Source: Cucumis sativus
Taxonomy: Eukaryota; Streptophyta; Magnoliopsida; Cucurbitales; Cucurbitaceae
NCBI RefSeq assembly: GCF_000004075.3
Contig: NC_026658.2
Coordinates: forward strand, 6,324,001-6,388,000
Length of the DNA stretch: 64,000 nucleotides
Reading direction: 5' to 3'
The position numbers were made by a program, and so were the translations under genes. The first letter of the stretch is position 1. The number at the start of each line of letters is the position of its first letter. The notes under the pieces were generated by a model. It worked only from the letters and a program-made list of their open reading frames with translations. It was not told where the DNA came from and ran no database searches. Shown piece by piece: positions 34,501-47,160 of this stretch.

Positions 34501-37500
34501 CTTTTGTTCCACCTTTTGTTGTTTAGAACTGTGGCTTACACAAATCATACTGTTCTACCTGAGGCATTGGAGAAATGGAATTTTGAACTCATGCAGAGAT
34601 TGCTTCCCCGACATGTTGAGATCATAGAACTGATTGATGAAGAGGTATTGCTATGTAACTTCCGATTGAGAATTCCATAGTATTGACACTTTAGGTCTAA
34701 TTTATTCTTATTACCTTCTTTGTTGTTTTCAGCTTATTCGAACTATTATTTCAGAATATGGTACGGCAGATCTTAAGCTGTTACGTGAAAAGCTGAAGGA
34801 GTTGAGAATTTTAGAAAATGTTGATTTGCCAGCTGCCTATTCCGATTTATTTATTGAACCTGAAGAAAGTTCAACCATTGCATCGACTGAAGTACTTAAA
34901 AGGTCCAAAGAAGCTGATTCTGTTGATAAAGATGAATTTGTTGAGGTAGATGATGAGCTGGAAAGCAAAGGCATTCAGGATAAAAAAGTGGAACCTACTC
35001 CACCACCACCACCGCCAAAGATGGTTCGAATGGCTAATCTATCTGTTGTAGGTGGTCATGCAGTTAACGGGGTTGCAGAGATACACAGTGAAATAGTAAA
35101 GGACGAAGTGTTTAATGCATTTTATAAGGTATGCACTTGAATGGATACTAATACCTGCTTGAGGTTTAAATTGGTGACAAAAAAGTATTTGTACTCATTT
35201 CTTGTATCCAATATTCTATTTTGGCAGTTATGGCCAGGAAAGTTTCAAAACAAAACCAATGGAGTGACACCTAGAAGATGGATTCTTTTCTGCAATCCTG
35301 ATTTGAGCAAACTTATAACAAACTGGATTGGCTCAGAGGACTGGGTCCTTAATACTGAAAAGCTGGGTGGATTGAAAAAGGTAATGTGCCTTTTAGGTTA
35401 TTGATCTTATTATACTTGGTTACTGGTGTGTGCATATTCTTTGTATAACAAACTGGTTTTCTCGGTATGTCTGACCTGGCATGATTCTCTCTCTTTCTCT
35501 ATTTCACACACAGTTTGCGGATGATGAGGACCTTCAAAATCAGTGGAGGATAGCAAAAAGGAACAATAAGTTGAAAGCTGTGTCGTTTCTAAAAGAAAAA
35601 ACTGGGTATACTGTCAGTCCCGATGCGATGTTTGATATCCAGGTAATTTGCTTTGATGCCTCCTCTAGCAAGTTGCTATGCTTAGAAATTTATCGGTGTC
35701 TGTTGATTTATCCTCTGCTATCTATGTTCTTTCATTGTCCAACATTGTATCAAACTGTGTTCCATCTAATCATACCTTTTTGTATTGTACGATCAGTTGC
35801 TTATCCTATTTTTTCTCCACCTATTTCAGGTGAAGCGCATTCATGAATACAAGAGACAGCTATTGAATATATTAGGAATTGTTTACCGCTACAAGAAGAT
35901 GAAAGAAATGAGCGCAAAAGAAAGGAAAGAAACATATGTTCCACGAGTTTGTATCTTTGGTGGGAAAGCGTTTGCCACTTATGTGCAAGCCAAGAGGATC
36001 GTGAAGTTTATTACAGATGTGGGGGCTACAGTAAATCATGATCCTGAAATTGGTGACTTATTGAAGGTACAATCGTACACATAAATAGTTATAAATTTAG
36101 CATATTGCTTTGTACAATCACTTAGATGTGGGTTTCATGTATATCATGTCTTTTTGTTGGTTTTATTCCCTAATAAAAATACATGGCATAGACCATAATC
36201 TGGGAATACAAGTAGTTTTTTCAGTTGAAAAAATGGACTTAATTTTTATAAACCGCATCTAGGTTTATAATAGTAACCTTGTTTTAGTTTAACTCCTGTG
36301 GTAAAGTAATTCATATTGGATTCGACCTTAATACATCAATGAGAAGTGTCTATTATTTTCATGACATTTCTTGCACATTTCATGGCATCTAATTGGACTG
36401 CCGATTAAAAGCTCCAGTTTTTTCTTCTTTTTTTAACTAGTGGAGGGCTTTTATGTGACTACATTTTCTTTTTGGGAGAAGTAGCAACATTTACCTTCGT
36501 CCTTTAGGCTGTTCTGGCCCATTGGGTGCATTTTTCAATGAAAGTTCTGACTAGTTTCATTATTACAAAACATAGGACATCTTATAACTGTTAGGCCTGC
36601 TTTCCCCAGGTAATTTTTGTTCCTGATTACAATGTCAGTGTTGCCGAACTACTTATCCCTGCAAGCGAGTTGTCACAGCATATCAGGTAATATACTATTT
36701 CATTGTTGCTCATTTTTCTTTACTATGTAGATAGAGTAGAACGCGTATCAGTATGTTTGTATAGGAAATTTAGACTATCAGTTGTTGGATGTTAGTGATG
36801 GAAAAGAGGAACCCTGCTCTAACTTATTTTGACCCCTAGCTTTGTCAAACTGGTGGTTATGAATATAAACTAATATACAAGGCAATGATATTTCATGTTA
36901 TTTTACCCAGATTATTTGGTTTCAATATTAGAGATGCTTTTCTTCCCGACTGATCGCTAATTCTTGGTTAATTGGTAATGTACAAGTGGTAGCGAGATGC
37001 TGAAATATAACATGAACAACAAATTGCATCTATAATTTACAATGGAAATTGGCCTAGAGATATATTTAGAGTGATTTTGTAGAGAGTACTTAAACAGTTT
37101 TTGTATATCTGGATGAGGGGGACAGAACATACAACATTACATCAATATTTAAAGTTTGTAGTCACTCTCTATAAAACATTGGCCTAAGAAATAAATTGGA
37201 GATCCTATTTAAGAGGGAAAAAAGGGGGACGACTCCATGCACCAACTTTTACAATTTTAATTCTAATTCTGAAAATGAATGCGGAATCATTGTGTTTGAG
37301 AAATTTTAATTCTGTTCATCCTTCGTTTTCTCTCTCTAGTACCGCTGGAATGGAAGCCAGTGGAACAAGTAATATGAAGTTTGCAATGAATGGGTGCATC
37401 CTGATTGGGACTTTGGATGGAGCGAATGTTGAAATAAGGCAAGAAGTGGGAGCTGACAACTTTTTCCTGTTTGGTGCTGAAGCCCACGAGATTGCTGGGC

Positions 37501-38229
37501 TTAGGAAAGAAAGAGCCGAGGGAAAGGTATGCTTATGCCTTATGCCTTTGACTCGAGGAATAACTGTGGTGACAATGGAAAATCAAGTGTACCGTTTTTT
37601 CAACTCCGTTTTCTTTGCAAAATATGTCAAATAAAATAATAAGAAAAGTCAAGAGAGTGAATTACAATATTTACATGCACACATATCTTGCTTTGCTATA
37701 CTAAGATTGGTGTCTCACTGTAGTTTATTCCGGACCCACGCTTTGAAGAAGTGAAAGAATATGTTCGAAGTGGTGTTTTTGGGTCTTGTGATTACGAAGA
37801 ACTGATAGCATCGTTGGAGGGAAATGAAGGTTTTGGTCGTGCAGATTATTTCCTTGTGGGAAAGGACTTCCCCAGTTATATTGAATGTCAAGAGAAGGTC
37901 GACGAGGCCTACCGGGATCAAAAGGTATGATCATAATTATTTAGAGTTGCTATTAAAACAAAACTAAGAGGTTAAATTACAAGTTTGATTTGCGCTTTGA
38001 GAGTCATGTCTTATTAATTCCGTTCAGTTACTGAAGTTAAAATTAACAAAATGTGATTGAAATGAAACGTGTAGTTAGTTTGTGATCCGCAAAACTTGTT
38101 TGTTTGGTTCAGAAATGGACGAGGATGTCAATACTGAACACGGCGGGATCATACAAGTTCAGCAGTGACAGAACCATTCACGAATATGCCAAAGATATAT
38201 GGAGCATTAAGCCTGTTGAGTTACCATAA
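31526..38229 (+). CDS. PHS1: plastidial alpha-1,4-glucan phosphorylase, L-type
   Basis: Fifteen exons: 31526-31739, 32222-32460, 32550-32651, 32927-33103, 33198-33473, 33868-34139, 34527-34644, 34733-35128, 35228-35380, 35514-35642, 35830-36066, 36610-36686, 37340-37526, 37724-37924, 38113-38229. All GT-AG; joined frame 964 codons, matching plant L-type enzymes (about 960). Residues 1 to about 60 are Ser/Leu/Arg-rich, a plastid transit peptide. Signature blocks: [87 protein letters not shown] and [14 protein letters not shown], whose Lys (about 810) binds pyridoxal phosphate. The acidic insertion typical of the L isoform (about 497-563, with a Pro run) is present; the cytosolic form lacks it. 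It reversibly transfers glucose between alpha-1,4-glucan ends and glucose-1-phosphate in the stroma, acting in starch metabolism. Confidence 0.97.
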
Positions 38230-38457
38230 GCAAATGACATGTGTTTATTCTCAAATAAAAAATCCCAGAATTCAAATTCGGGTTTTGAAGAACGAGCGTT
38301 TGGGTAGTGTTGTAGAGAATGTTTTAAGTGGTCAGGAATAATATGTAGTTGTCAGGATGCATTGCAGTTTAGTCCTATCCATTTCAGATGCATTTAAGTG
38401 AACCTTGTAATCAGGATTTTCTCAGTTTATCAAAAGACCCTGAGATTGTTACCGTTT

Positions 38458-38463
38458 AATAAA
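38458..38463 (+). terminator. PHS1 polyadenylation signal candidate
   Basis: AATAAA 229 bp after the PHS1 stop codon, in a T-rich context. Confidence 0.5.
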
Positions 38464-38970
38464 ATCTGTTTTGTTGATGTTTTCACTTTTTAGTATGACC
38501 AAGGTTTCTTCGTAATAAGTTGAGCGTACAATACAAGTTATGTTCTCGACTAAAACTCCAAAGGTCTTAATTGTTGACAATTCTGTGTGAATGTTAAAGA
38601 CAAATTTAGTGAATGAAGTCTCGATCGGTAGAAGAAAACTCGCAAATAACTTTAGTGAATGAGTCTTGATCGGTAGAAAAAAACTCACAAATAAGCACCC
38701 CGTTTATCTTGTATCTCATTAAGAGAAATATCCCACCAAGGACATTTAGGGTTTTGGTTGAGAAAGACGATAACCATTTTATAACCATCCAGACATAGCC
38801 ATTTTAGAGTCATCATTAGTGGAATCTGGTATATAACTTATTCTTGACAATTTAACATGAATGATCTTGGGTTAAATCTATTATATAGATTTAAAATATT
38901 TATGCCAACAAGTGGTATCAAAGCATGAATTTCATGTTGAATTGTTAGAATATGTTTGTTTTGTATTGGT

Positions 38971-39375
38971 TTCTTGATTCAAGATTTGATTAATCATATT
39001 GTGGTTGCAAAGTTTAATGGTTCTTGATTCATGATTTGATTAATTATATTATGATTTCAAAGTTTAGTGGTTATTCTTGAATCAAGATTTAATTAATCAT
39101 ATTATGGTTTCAAAGTTTAATGATTCTTGACTCAAGATTTGATTAGTCATATTATGATTTCAAAGTTTAATGGTTCTTGATTGAATATTTAATTAATCAT
39201 ATCATGGTTTTAAGTTTAATGTTTCTTGATTCAAGATTTGATTGTTCATACTATGGTTTTAAGTTTAATTGATCTAGATTCAAGATTTGATTATAATCAT
39301 GTTGTGAATTCATGTTTAATTTGATCAAGATTAATAGATTCAAAATTAATTAATCATCTTGTGGATTAAACTTGA
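38971..39375 (+). repeat. 50-bp minisatellite, about 8 units
   Basis: TTCTTGATTCAAGATTTGAT and its variants begin at 38971, 39021, 39074, 39124, 39174, 39223 and 39273, a steady 49-53-bp spacing, each followed by TAATCATATT(A/G)TGG-type text and AAGTTTAATG. A worn eighth unit follows. It lies between the copia primer-binding site and gag. Confidence 0.92.
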
Positions 39376-40223
39376 ATGATAAATTTTGGAATATTTACAC
39401 GTTTATGTTAGATTAATTGTATTTTAATGTACCCAATTATTGATTGAATTTTGGTAAAGATTATTTGGTGTTCTTCCTTCATTAATTTTTTACAATAATA
39501 AAATTATTATTGTTGTGTCTTATATTTTAGATTGAATTTGTCAAAAATAACATTTTGCCAAAGTAGCATATGTTATCTAGATTAGTTTAATTCTAGAAAA
39601 TAGGATGTGCATATTCATTAATTTATGTGAATAATTATCAGTCCAAGGGAAGATAATTATTTGGCCAAATTATGAGTATGCGTGTGGTAATGAGTTGGTG
39701 ACAGTTATAAGAATTGTTCATTAAATAATAGTCGGTCTAAAGAAAGGCTAATTTGTTTTTATAGAGTTTATTGTCATACTTTGCTTACTAAGTTGAGAGT
39801 ACTATTTACCCTTGATGTCTCTACCCAAAGATTGGACATCAATGATGTGCTAGATATCTTGTAAAAGGGGCCCACTGTATATGTGAAGTTTTTTTATTTT
39901 ATGATACACATTAATTGTGAGTATATCATTTATTTGCTTGTTGTGCTTTGTTTAGTTGATCTTGCTCAAATATCTGGAAATCTAAATTCAATCCCTAAGT
40001 TGAATGGATTGAATTTCAAGATTTGGAAGGAAAGCCTAGAGATACTTCTCGGGTGTATGGATCTGAATCTTGCATTAAGGATCGACAAACCTACTTCTAC
40101 TAAGGAACAGTCGAATACGACTAATATTGAGAAGTGGGAACGGTGAAATCGCATGAGTCTGATGATTATTAGACACTTCATTCTAGGGTTTTTTTAGGGT
40201 TCTATCACTGAAAGTTAAAATGT

Positions 40224-40254
<31 letters not shown>

Positions 40255-40865
40255 GCTGAAATTGAAAAATATTTTGCTAAAATGAAAAGATGAAGCAAGT
40301 CGTCTTTTGACTACTTTAACTTCCATGAGGTATGAGGACAATGGAAACATAAGGGAGTACATTATGGAAATGTCTTCTTGCTAGTAATAAATTAAAGTCG
40401 CTTGATATCAAGATAAATGAAAATTTACTCCTACATCTGCCATTTATCTCTCTTCCTGCACAATTCACTTAGTTTAAGATAAGTTATAATACTTAGAAGG
40501 ATAAATGGAGTAAATTTAGCTTTTGTTTTAAAGTTATGGTGGGTATATTTTGGTGCTAACACTCACATAAGTATATCCATGTAAGGTTGTCGGTGGAGCC
40601 GACCGCTAAATGATGCTGAAAGATTCATCTATATGAACGATGGCAAAGTAGTTGCAATCAAAGCTATTGGCAATTTTAGATTACTTTTAAAAAATAGTTA
40701 TTTTTTTGGATTTGGATGAGACATTTATTGTATCGATATTTAGATGGAACTTAGTTTCTATTTCCAGTTTGGACAAATTTTGGTTTTCTTGTTCTTTTGG
40801 AAATAATAAAGTTAGTCTTTTTCAAAACTCCAAGCTTATTGGTACTGGTTTTTTAATTGATAATA

Positions 40866-40946
40866 ATAATAACAACATTTTATTAATAAATAACGGCCAA
40901 TGAAGTATATTTACTATCTACAAGTTTTAGGACATAAAACCCAACA
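40866..40946 (-). repeat. 80-bp LTR terminus of the LTR A/B family
   Basis: The minus strand starts TGTTGGGTTTTATGTCCTAA at 40946 and matches the first about 80 bp of LTRs A and B. It sits exactly between the pre-integrase piece and the late reverse transcriptase of the plus-strand copia element, where integrase should be. Confidence 0.7.
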
Positions 40947-42286
40947 AAAAGAACTACATTGAAATTTTGTTAGTAGATTTGGCATGAAAGATTGTGCATG
41001 AGGAGATACCCATGTTGCTAAAGGTGATAAATTTCATTTAGGTCAATGCCCCAAGACCTCATTCAACATTAAGAAGATGCAGAAGGTTCCTTATGCATCG
41101 GCTGTTGGAAGCCTAATGTATTCTCAAATTGGGGCAACCAGGGGATGGATCATTAGAGAGCAGTTAAACGGGTTATAAGGTATTTACTAAGAACAAAATA
41201 TTATATGCTCCTTTATCAAATATCACACATTTTGGAGATCATTTGGTATTCTGATTCTGATTATGTTGGATGCCAATACACTTTGTGATCCACTTCAGAC
41301 TGTAACTTTATGTTGGTTGAAGGAGTTATATTTTGAAAAAGTGTTAAACAAACACTTATGGCTTCTTCTACCATAAATGTGAAGTTTATAGCATATTATG
41401 AGGCATCTAGTAATGAAATATGGTTGCAAAATTTTGTCACTAGGCTGCAAATAGTAGTTGGCAAAGACCAATAAAATTATTTTGTGACAATAACTCGGTA
41501 GTAATGTATTCCAATAACAGCAGAAGTAATACAAAGTCAAAGCATGTAGATGTAAAGCTTCTAGTTGTGAAATAAAGAGTTTAGAGTGGTCAAATTTTGA
41601 TAGAATATATAAGAACAAACTCGATGATAACAGATCAATTGACTAAAGCTACACCATTAAAGTTTTCCATCAGCATGTTGCTCATATTGGTGTTAGTTAA
41701 TTTTATGATTCCATGGTTTAGTGAGAGTTTTTTTTATTAAGGATGTTCTTTGACCTTAATTTGTTTGTTTTCTATATAAAATAAAGTTGATGATTTTTGT
41801 TTTATTATCAGAACTTGTTTATCATGCATGCAGTTTTGCAAATGCAATTTAGCATAAAGTTCTTTTCAAGAATAATCTCACTAAAGAATTTGGATCGATT
41901 GGAAACAAACCTGATTTAGATCACTTTGCATGTAGTTTCCATATTATCCATCCATACTTGATCTATGTCATTGAATGTATTAGAATAGGTGATCAAGGAA
42001 GGTTTAGTTACAAGGATGGTGTCAAAAGCTGCCTTGGTTCCATTTTGATGCAGGGGATGGTCCATATTGAACTAAAGAGGAATTCTATAATTAAAATAAC
42101 CTATTTATGCGCACTTAAGGTTTATGTGATTTAATTGTATTAGGAATACAGACATAGCCCAAGTGAGAGATTGTTAGACATATTTAAATAATATGTCTAA
42201 TTAAAGTGTGGGTTATGTATATGAATTAATAATTTATCACATTTGGTTGTTTTATTAAATTAGGTCTATTGTATGATCTATCTATT

Positions 42287-43921
42287 TAATGGGCATGATT
42301 TGTTTGTGTCACGTCATCAAGATCTAGCTCAATCTTTTTGTCTAGAGCTAATTTCAAAATCAACTCTTTCAATACAAAACATTTTTTTATGGGATGGCTA
42401 ACGACCTAATGATATTTGCAATAATTGGGATCATTTACTCTTCTTACTTTCGTAGGTTGTTTACATTCAAGAAGTTGAATGAGCTGTTTTTCCAGTAGCT
42501 GTTCTAACATGTCAGGTAAGTCAGAGTCTGGAAAAGGATAAACTTTTTCTTATATCTCTTTTAATGTTAGGTGTCTTTTTTTGCCTCAATCTTGTCGTTT
42601 TTCAATCTCCTTATCCTTACAGACAAACTTTAAGGGGTCGTGCTGACGACCATAGCTTCTTTGGTATCGCCCTTCAATACCTTTTGGGTGTTCTTCACTT
42701 CTTTCTTTTCTTTTCTAATTTCTGAGACCAGTAGGTCATTTTTCCTTTTATTTAGCAATACTTAGTGTCATATCATGACCTCTAGTTGGTAATTCTTCAA
42801 ATGTACGAAGTTTTATTTCCTACAAGATGTACATAAGCCCCCAATGCATCCCTTGAGTGCACATTTTCATTGTTGGCCGTTTAGTTTATCTATCTTTGCA
42901 GTCAAGGCTTAATGCTCTCTAGTGGTTAATATAATCAATGATCAGCTCAACTCTTTCGCTGCTTGGTGGCAGTTAGCTCTATTATGCTGACAATACGCTG
43001 AGTTATGTAGAAATGGTTAAGAAAGTCCCTCTTAAGTTGCTCCCAACTATCAATGGATTTAGGCTTAAGGTCAGTGTACCAGTCGAAGGCATTTCCTCTG
43101 AGAGTTCGGATGAATTGTTTTACTAAAAAATCTCCTTGCTTACCAGCAGTTTTGCATGTTTCGATGAAATAAGCAACATGTTGTTTTAGGTTGCCATTTC
43201 CATCAAATTGTTGGAACTTGAGTGGCTGGTATCTATTTGACATTCTCAAATTTTCAATTATCTTCGTATATGGCTTGGAATACAAAGAGAAAGTTTGAGC
43301 AAGTCCACCATATTGAGTTTTGATGGAGTTCGATATCATCTCCTACAACTACTGAACAGACAGCGATGAAATTGAGGTCAAATTTTGGGGTTGACTTTTT
43401 TGCATAAATGTCTTCCCTTTGTCAATATTCTTGGCAGTATGTGTATGACTTGATTCAGCAGAGTCACGACTCTCAATGTGATTATTAAGGGATGCAATCT
43501 CATAATCCCTTTCTTCAATCATCTTCATGAGCATGTTAACCTTCTTTTCAAGCTCTGTCATTCATCTTCACTTGTATCCACATCAGTCACCATAACTGGC
43601 ATTGTATTTGGGTGAGGCATCTTCTCACTTAAGCATTTAAAGGACGAACTATTTTCATCGATCACAACATATTCTTTGATTACAATTCCACATTTTAGTA
43701 GCTTGGACATTGGTTCCCAAATATTCTTTGCTACCTCAAAGGGTGGCATATCCTCAAATAATTGAGTTTTTCTTGAACGACTGTGAGTATTTGGTCTTTT
43801 GTTGATGTCACTTAGAGCTTTGGATGTCTTGTCTTTAGACGTCATGATTTCTCCAGATGTTCTTCAAAAAGAGAAAGAGATGAAAGGTAGAGACGATTCC
43901 ATTGGATGTGCCAAACTATTC
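42287..43921 (-). pseudogene. gypsy gag pseudogene, copy 2
   Basis: From the primer-binding-like TTTGGCACATCCAATGGAAT (43899-43918) leftward: MSKLLKCGIVIKEYV, MTELEKKVNMLMKMIEERDY, IKTQYGGLAQTFSLYSKPYT, RYQPLKFQQFDGNGNLKQHV, IRTLRGNAFDWYTDLKP, SWEQLKRDFLNHFYITQR, and near 42330-42470 VNDPNYCKYHQVVSHPIKKC with FVLKELILKLALDKKIELD. This is the retrotrans_gag domain plus the downstream C-x2-C-type segment. Several stops and frame changes; no pol follows, since a copia LTR fragment abuts at about 42286. It is longer than copy 1 at 27.69 kb and of the same family. Confidence 0.8.
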
Positions 43922-44739
43922 AAACAAGATTTCTGGAGAAATGTGATTGAAGAATTGAACTTTGTATATTGATCGATATCTAAACTTTTTATGGGAGTAA
44001 CAATTTAAATCATAGTTGGTAGTTTCAATGATCTAATATTTATGCTTTGAAATATGGATTTAGTATATGTACCTACCAACTTGTTAAAATTGTTTATAGT
44101 TTTACATGTGTTAATTAAGTCAAAATTTCTACTTTTTAATAAGTTAGCCCAACGTGAAAGGTCGAAGACTTTCGGTTATGTAGAATATTTTATTTCTCAT
44201 GACTTGTTTGGAGAAAAATGAATTTAAGAACTAAGAAAATAGAATCTAATTTTAACAACTATATTTTCTAAATTATATTTGAGTATCGATGTGTAACCAC
44301 CGATGAATTTAGTCTAGGTATAGTTTTCTCAATTTTATCGTCTTTATATAATATATATAAAGAATCCTATCTAATTTTTAATAATTTTTATAAAATCTTT
44401 TAATTTTTTCAACATTTTCCTTCTTCAACATGTTCTTTGTTTTATTTATTTATTTTTCTTTTTTTTTAGTTATTTTATTTATATGCATTTGTTTTAATAT
44501 TTAAAATCATTCTTTCTTGTTTTAGTTTTTAAATTCTTCAACTTTCTTCTTCCCATCTTCTTCAACTTTATCATTTTTGTAATTTATTTTCTCTATTTTT
44601 AAGTATGTTATTTTATTTGTATGCATTTAGTTTTCATATTTCAAACCATTCTTATATTTTATATTAGTTCATTTGTTTTATACGCCTATTTTATTAATTT
44701 TTGAAATAATTTATGGATCTTAAGTTATAATAATGTTGT
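43922..44739. other. AT-rich spacer, no gene seen
   Basis: Probably includes the 5' LTR of the gypsy copy 2 on its left side; beyond that only AT- and T-rich sequence. Confidence 0.35.
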
Positions 44740-46440
44740 TGTTGGGATTTATGTCCTAAAACTCGTAGATTGAAAATATAATCCATTGACCGTTATTAAT
44801 AAAGTGTGATTATTGTAATAATTGTTATTGATTAAATTATTAGTTTTGTCTTAATAACCCAGATCCAATAAACTAACATCCTAAGTTGTTTAATGAGTCT
44901 TGAACAGTATGTAGGAACATACAGGAATCAACGTTCAAGATCAACTTAAAGGGTCTATAGTATAGGGATAAAACTGAGTATTTTATCTTGGTAACACTAT
45001 GGATACGACTCACTTTGTATTTGATACAAACGCAATGATCCAACACATTCGTGTAGTTGACATGCGAGTGAGGGTATCCTATGCAATGAGTTTGCATAAG
45101 ATCGGACCGCGAAATAGTAACTACTAGATGTAACTCCATTAACTAGTTAGATTTCTATCACTAAGATGACCTAGGTAACTTAGTCTTAATCCTGAGTGTA
45201 TTATGAACTCCTGCTTGCAAGGGATTGTACTTTAATTTGTACGGGTGAGCGTGGTTAGATCGCCGACTCAATAAGCTTATCATTTTGGGGACAAGACCGA
45301 GTGGGAAGCTGGGAACATAATTATACAAGATGAAATTCAATCCTTCCTTACTTTAGGGTAAGTAGATTAGTGTCCCTTAAATGGTGTCTCCAGGTCTTGA
45401 ACAAAGGGTCTTACCCTCTTTATGGCACGAGACGAGTTTTTGTTTATTAGTAGGACCATAAAGAGGTTGTTCATTGGAAGAGCACTGATATTTAAGGATT
45501 AGATGTAGCCTAGGGGTCAAACGGTAAATTGACCCAACTGGTGTTACGAACACTCACAAAGAACTAACTTATTGTTATTGGTCTATATCCGTGGACATAA
45601 AAGTATATCTTCAGTGAGAAGAGTTCAGCTGTGAATCTTTAGTAGAGTGTACACACAGTTAACGAATATTGATTAATGTGGTTAATGAGTTTAGCCAATT
45701 AATCTCAGATCGTTGTAACTTTTGATTTGTAGGTCCATTAGATCCCATTCCTAGCTCGTAAACGGTAACGAGATTTATTTATATTGGTTGTAATTTGAAA
45801 TGTTCAAAATTACTTTGGGAATTAGTTTAATGTATAGTGATACATTATAATATAAATTTTGCAAAACTTTATTATATAAATTTAATTTTGGATATGATTC
45901 AAAATTAATTTATGAGAGATAAAATATTTGAATAAGTTTAAATATTAATTTAATGTGAATTAAATTCATATTAAAATTATTGGTCAGGAGATAAACTTAT
46001 ATTATTCAAATTTAATTTAAGTTAAATATAAGATACTTAATTTAGCTATTAATTAATTAGAGAATTAATTAATAATTTAGTTTTGTTTAATTAAATTTGA
46101 TTTAATTAAATTTATAAGATAATATTGGAACGTATAAGATTTGAATGAAATATTAATTAAATATAATTTAATTAATTATATTAATATAAATGTATCAAAT
46201 ATTGGAGAGATATTTATTCAAATACGATTTAAATGAAATATTAATTAAATATGATTTAATTAATTAGTAAATTTGATAATATAATCTCATGATTATCACC
46301 TACTCTTTTTTCTATTCCAAGAAGAAAAGAGAGTTATAAATATCTAGAAAAAAGCAGTTTTCTTCCAACGGGTGGTGTCCCCAATTCGGTGATTTGTAGA
46401 TTCAGAGACATCATCGAAAGTAAGTTCTCGGGTTTTTATA
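44740..46440 (+). repeat. copia-type LTR, copy B (about 1.7 kb)
   Basis: Starts TGTTGGGATTTATGTCCTAA at 44740 and continues, in the opposite orientation to copy A, to CGGGTGGTGTCCCC near 46370 and GACATCATCG near 46425. It stands alone, with no primer-binding site or coding region beside it, so it may be a solo LTR. The minus frame at 44873-45139 is the counterpart of the 3205-3447 frame in copy A and is an LTR artefact, not a gene. Confidence 0.7.
46130..46270. repeat. 88-bp tandem repeat, about 2 units, inside LTR B
   Basis: AATGAAATATTAATTAAATA recurs at 46144 and 46232, 88 bp apart, matching the 88-bp unit found three times in LTR A. Confidence 0.75.
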
Positions 46441-47050
46441 CCTTTGACATATCTTGATTATTAATTCTTGAAATAATTTATGGGTCTTTTGTTGGGTTGG
46501 TTAAGTTATGATAATTGATCATATATGTCAACTCTTCTTGAGTTAACAACTTTTGGTAATCCTTCTAAAAAATGGTGATAACAATTAAACATAGAGTCTA
46601 CCAATTCATCGGTTGTTTACCTTAATCTTACTAGTTACAATGGCTACCGTGGGAAGACATTTTCTATATGACAAAGACTCAAGTGTCAATCGAATGAGAA
46701 ATCAATAGTTATTTTTTTATTTGACAATTAACTGTAATTTAGTTACAAATATATTTTCAGATTTTTTAAAGAGATTTTTTAAAAACAACAAAAAGATTGA
46801 AATTATTAAAAAACAGAAAAATTAATCGGAAACCAAGCTTTTCCTGAAGCCATCGATCTGAGGCCGTTGTTTGAATTCAGCCAATTGAATCCGACGGTGG
46901 AAATCTGTCTCCTAGTCCGAAAATAAATATACGGTCTTAAAATAGCCGATTAACCCAATTTGATGGAAAACTCTGGAAAATAAAGAAAGAAAAAAGTCGA
47001 CAAATTACTCCAGAAGTCGCTAACCTCATCTTCCTCTTCGCCTGCAACCG
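46441..47050. other. intergenic, no gene seen
   Basis: AT-rich. The end of this stretch should carry the promoter of the DnaJ gene; no motif is distinctive enough to name. Confidence 0.35.
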
Positions 47051-47160
47051 TGGAGGCTGCTCTCTACTGCTTCTTCTTCTTCTGCTCTTCACCACTTACC
47101 TCCTCCTCTCTCTAAGCATTTCATACTCAGATTCGAAGCAGAAGTGTTGAACCAACACAG

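Larger units (their letters stand above)
38913..42286 (+). mobile_element. degraded Ty1/copia element
   Basis: Landmarks in order: primer-binding site TGGTATCAAAGCA at 38913-38925 (initiator-Met tRNA type); leader with a 50-bp minisatellite; gag from about 39966 (ISGNLNSIPKLNGLNFKIWK, EIEKYFAKNEK, SLDIKINENLLLHLPF) with stops and a 24-bp poly-A; a pre-integrase piece at 40730-40865 (RWNLVSISSLDKF, FGNNKVSLFQNSKLIGTG); late reverse transcriptase (KVPYASAVGSLMYSQ, about 41090); RNase H (QTLMASSTINVKFIA, VDVKLLVVK); a polypurine tract AAGTGAGAGAT at 42161-42171; and a 3' LTR start TGTTAGACAT at 42172 cut off near 42286 by gypsy sequence. Integrase and most of reverse transcriptase are gone, so it is dead. 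The 5' LTR would end at about 38910; its start is not clear. Confidence 0.75.

Noticed and set aside
38971..39375. Regular 50-bp repeats that could suggest a CRISPR array
   Set aside because: Units are head-to-tail and similar along their full length, with no conserved-repeat/unique-spacer alternation, and the host is a plant.
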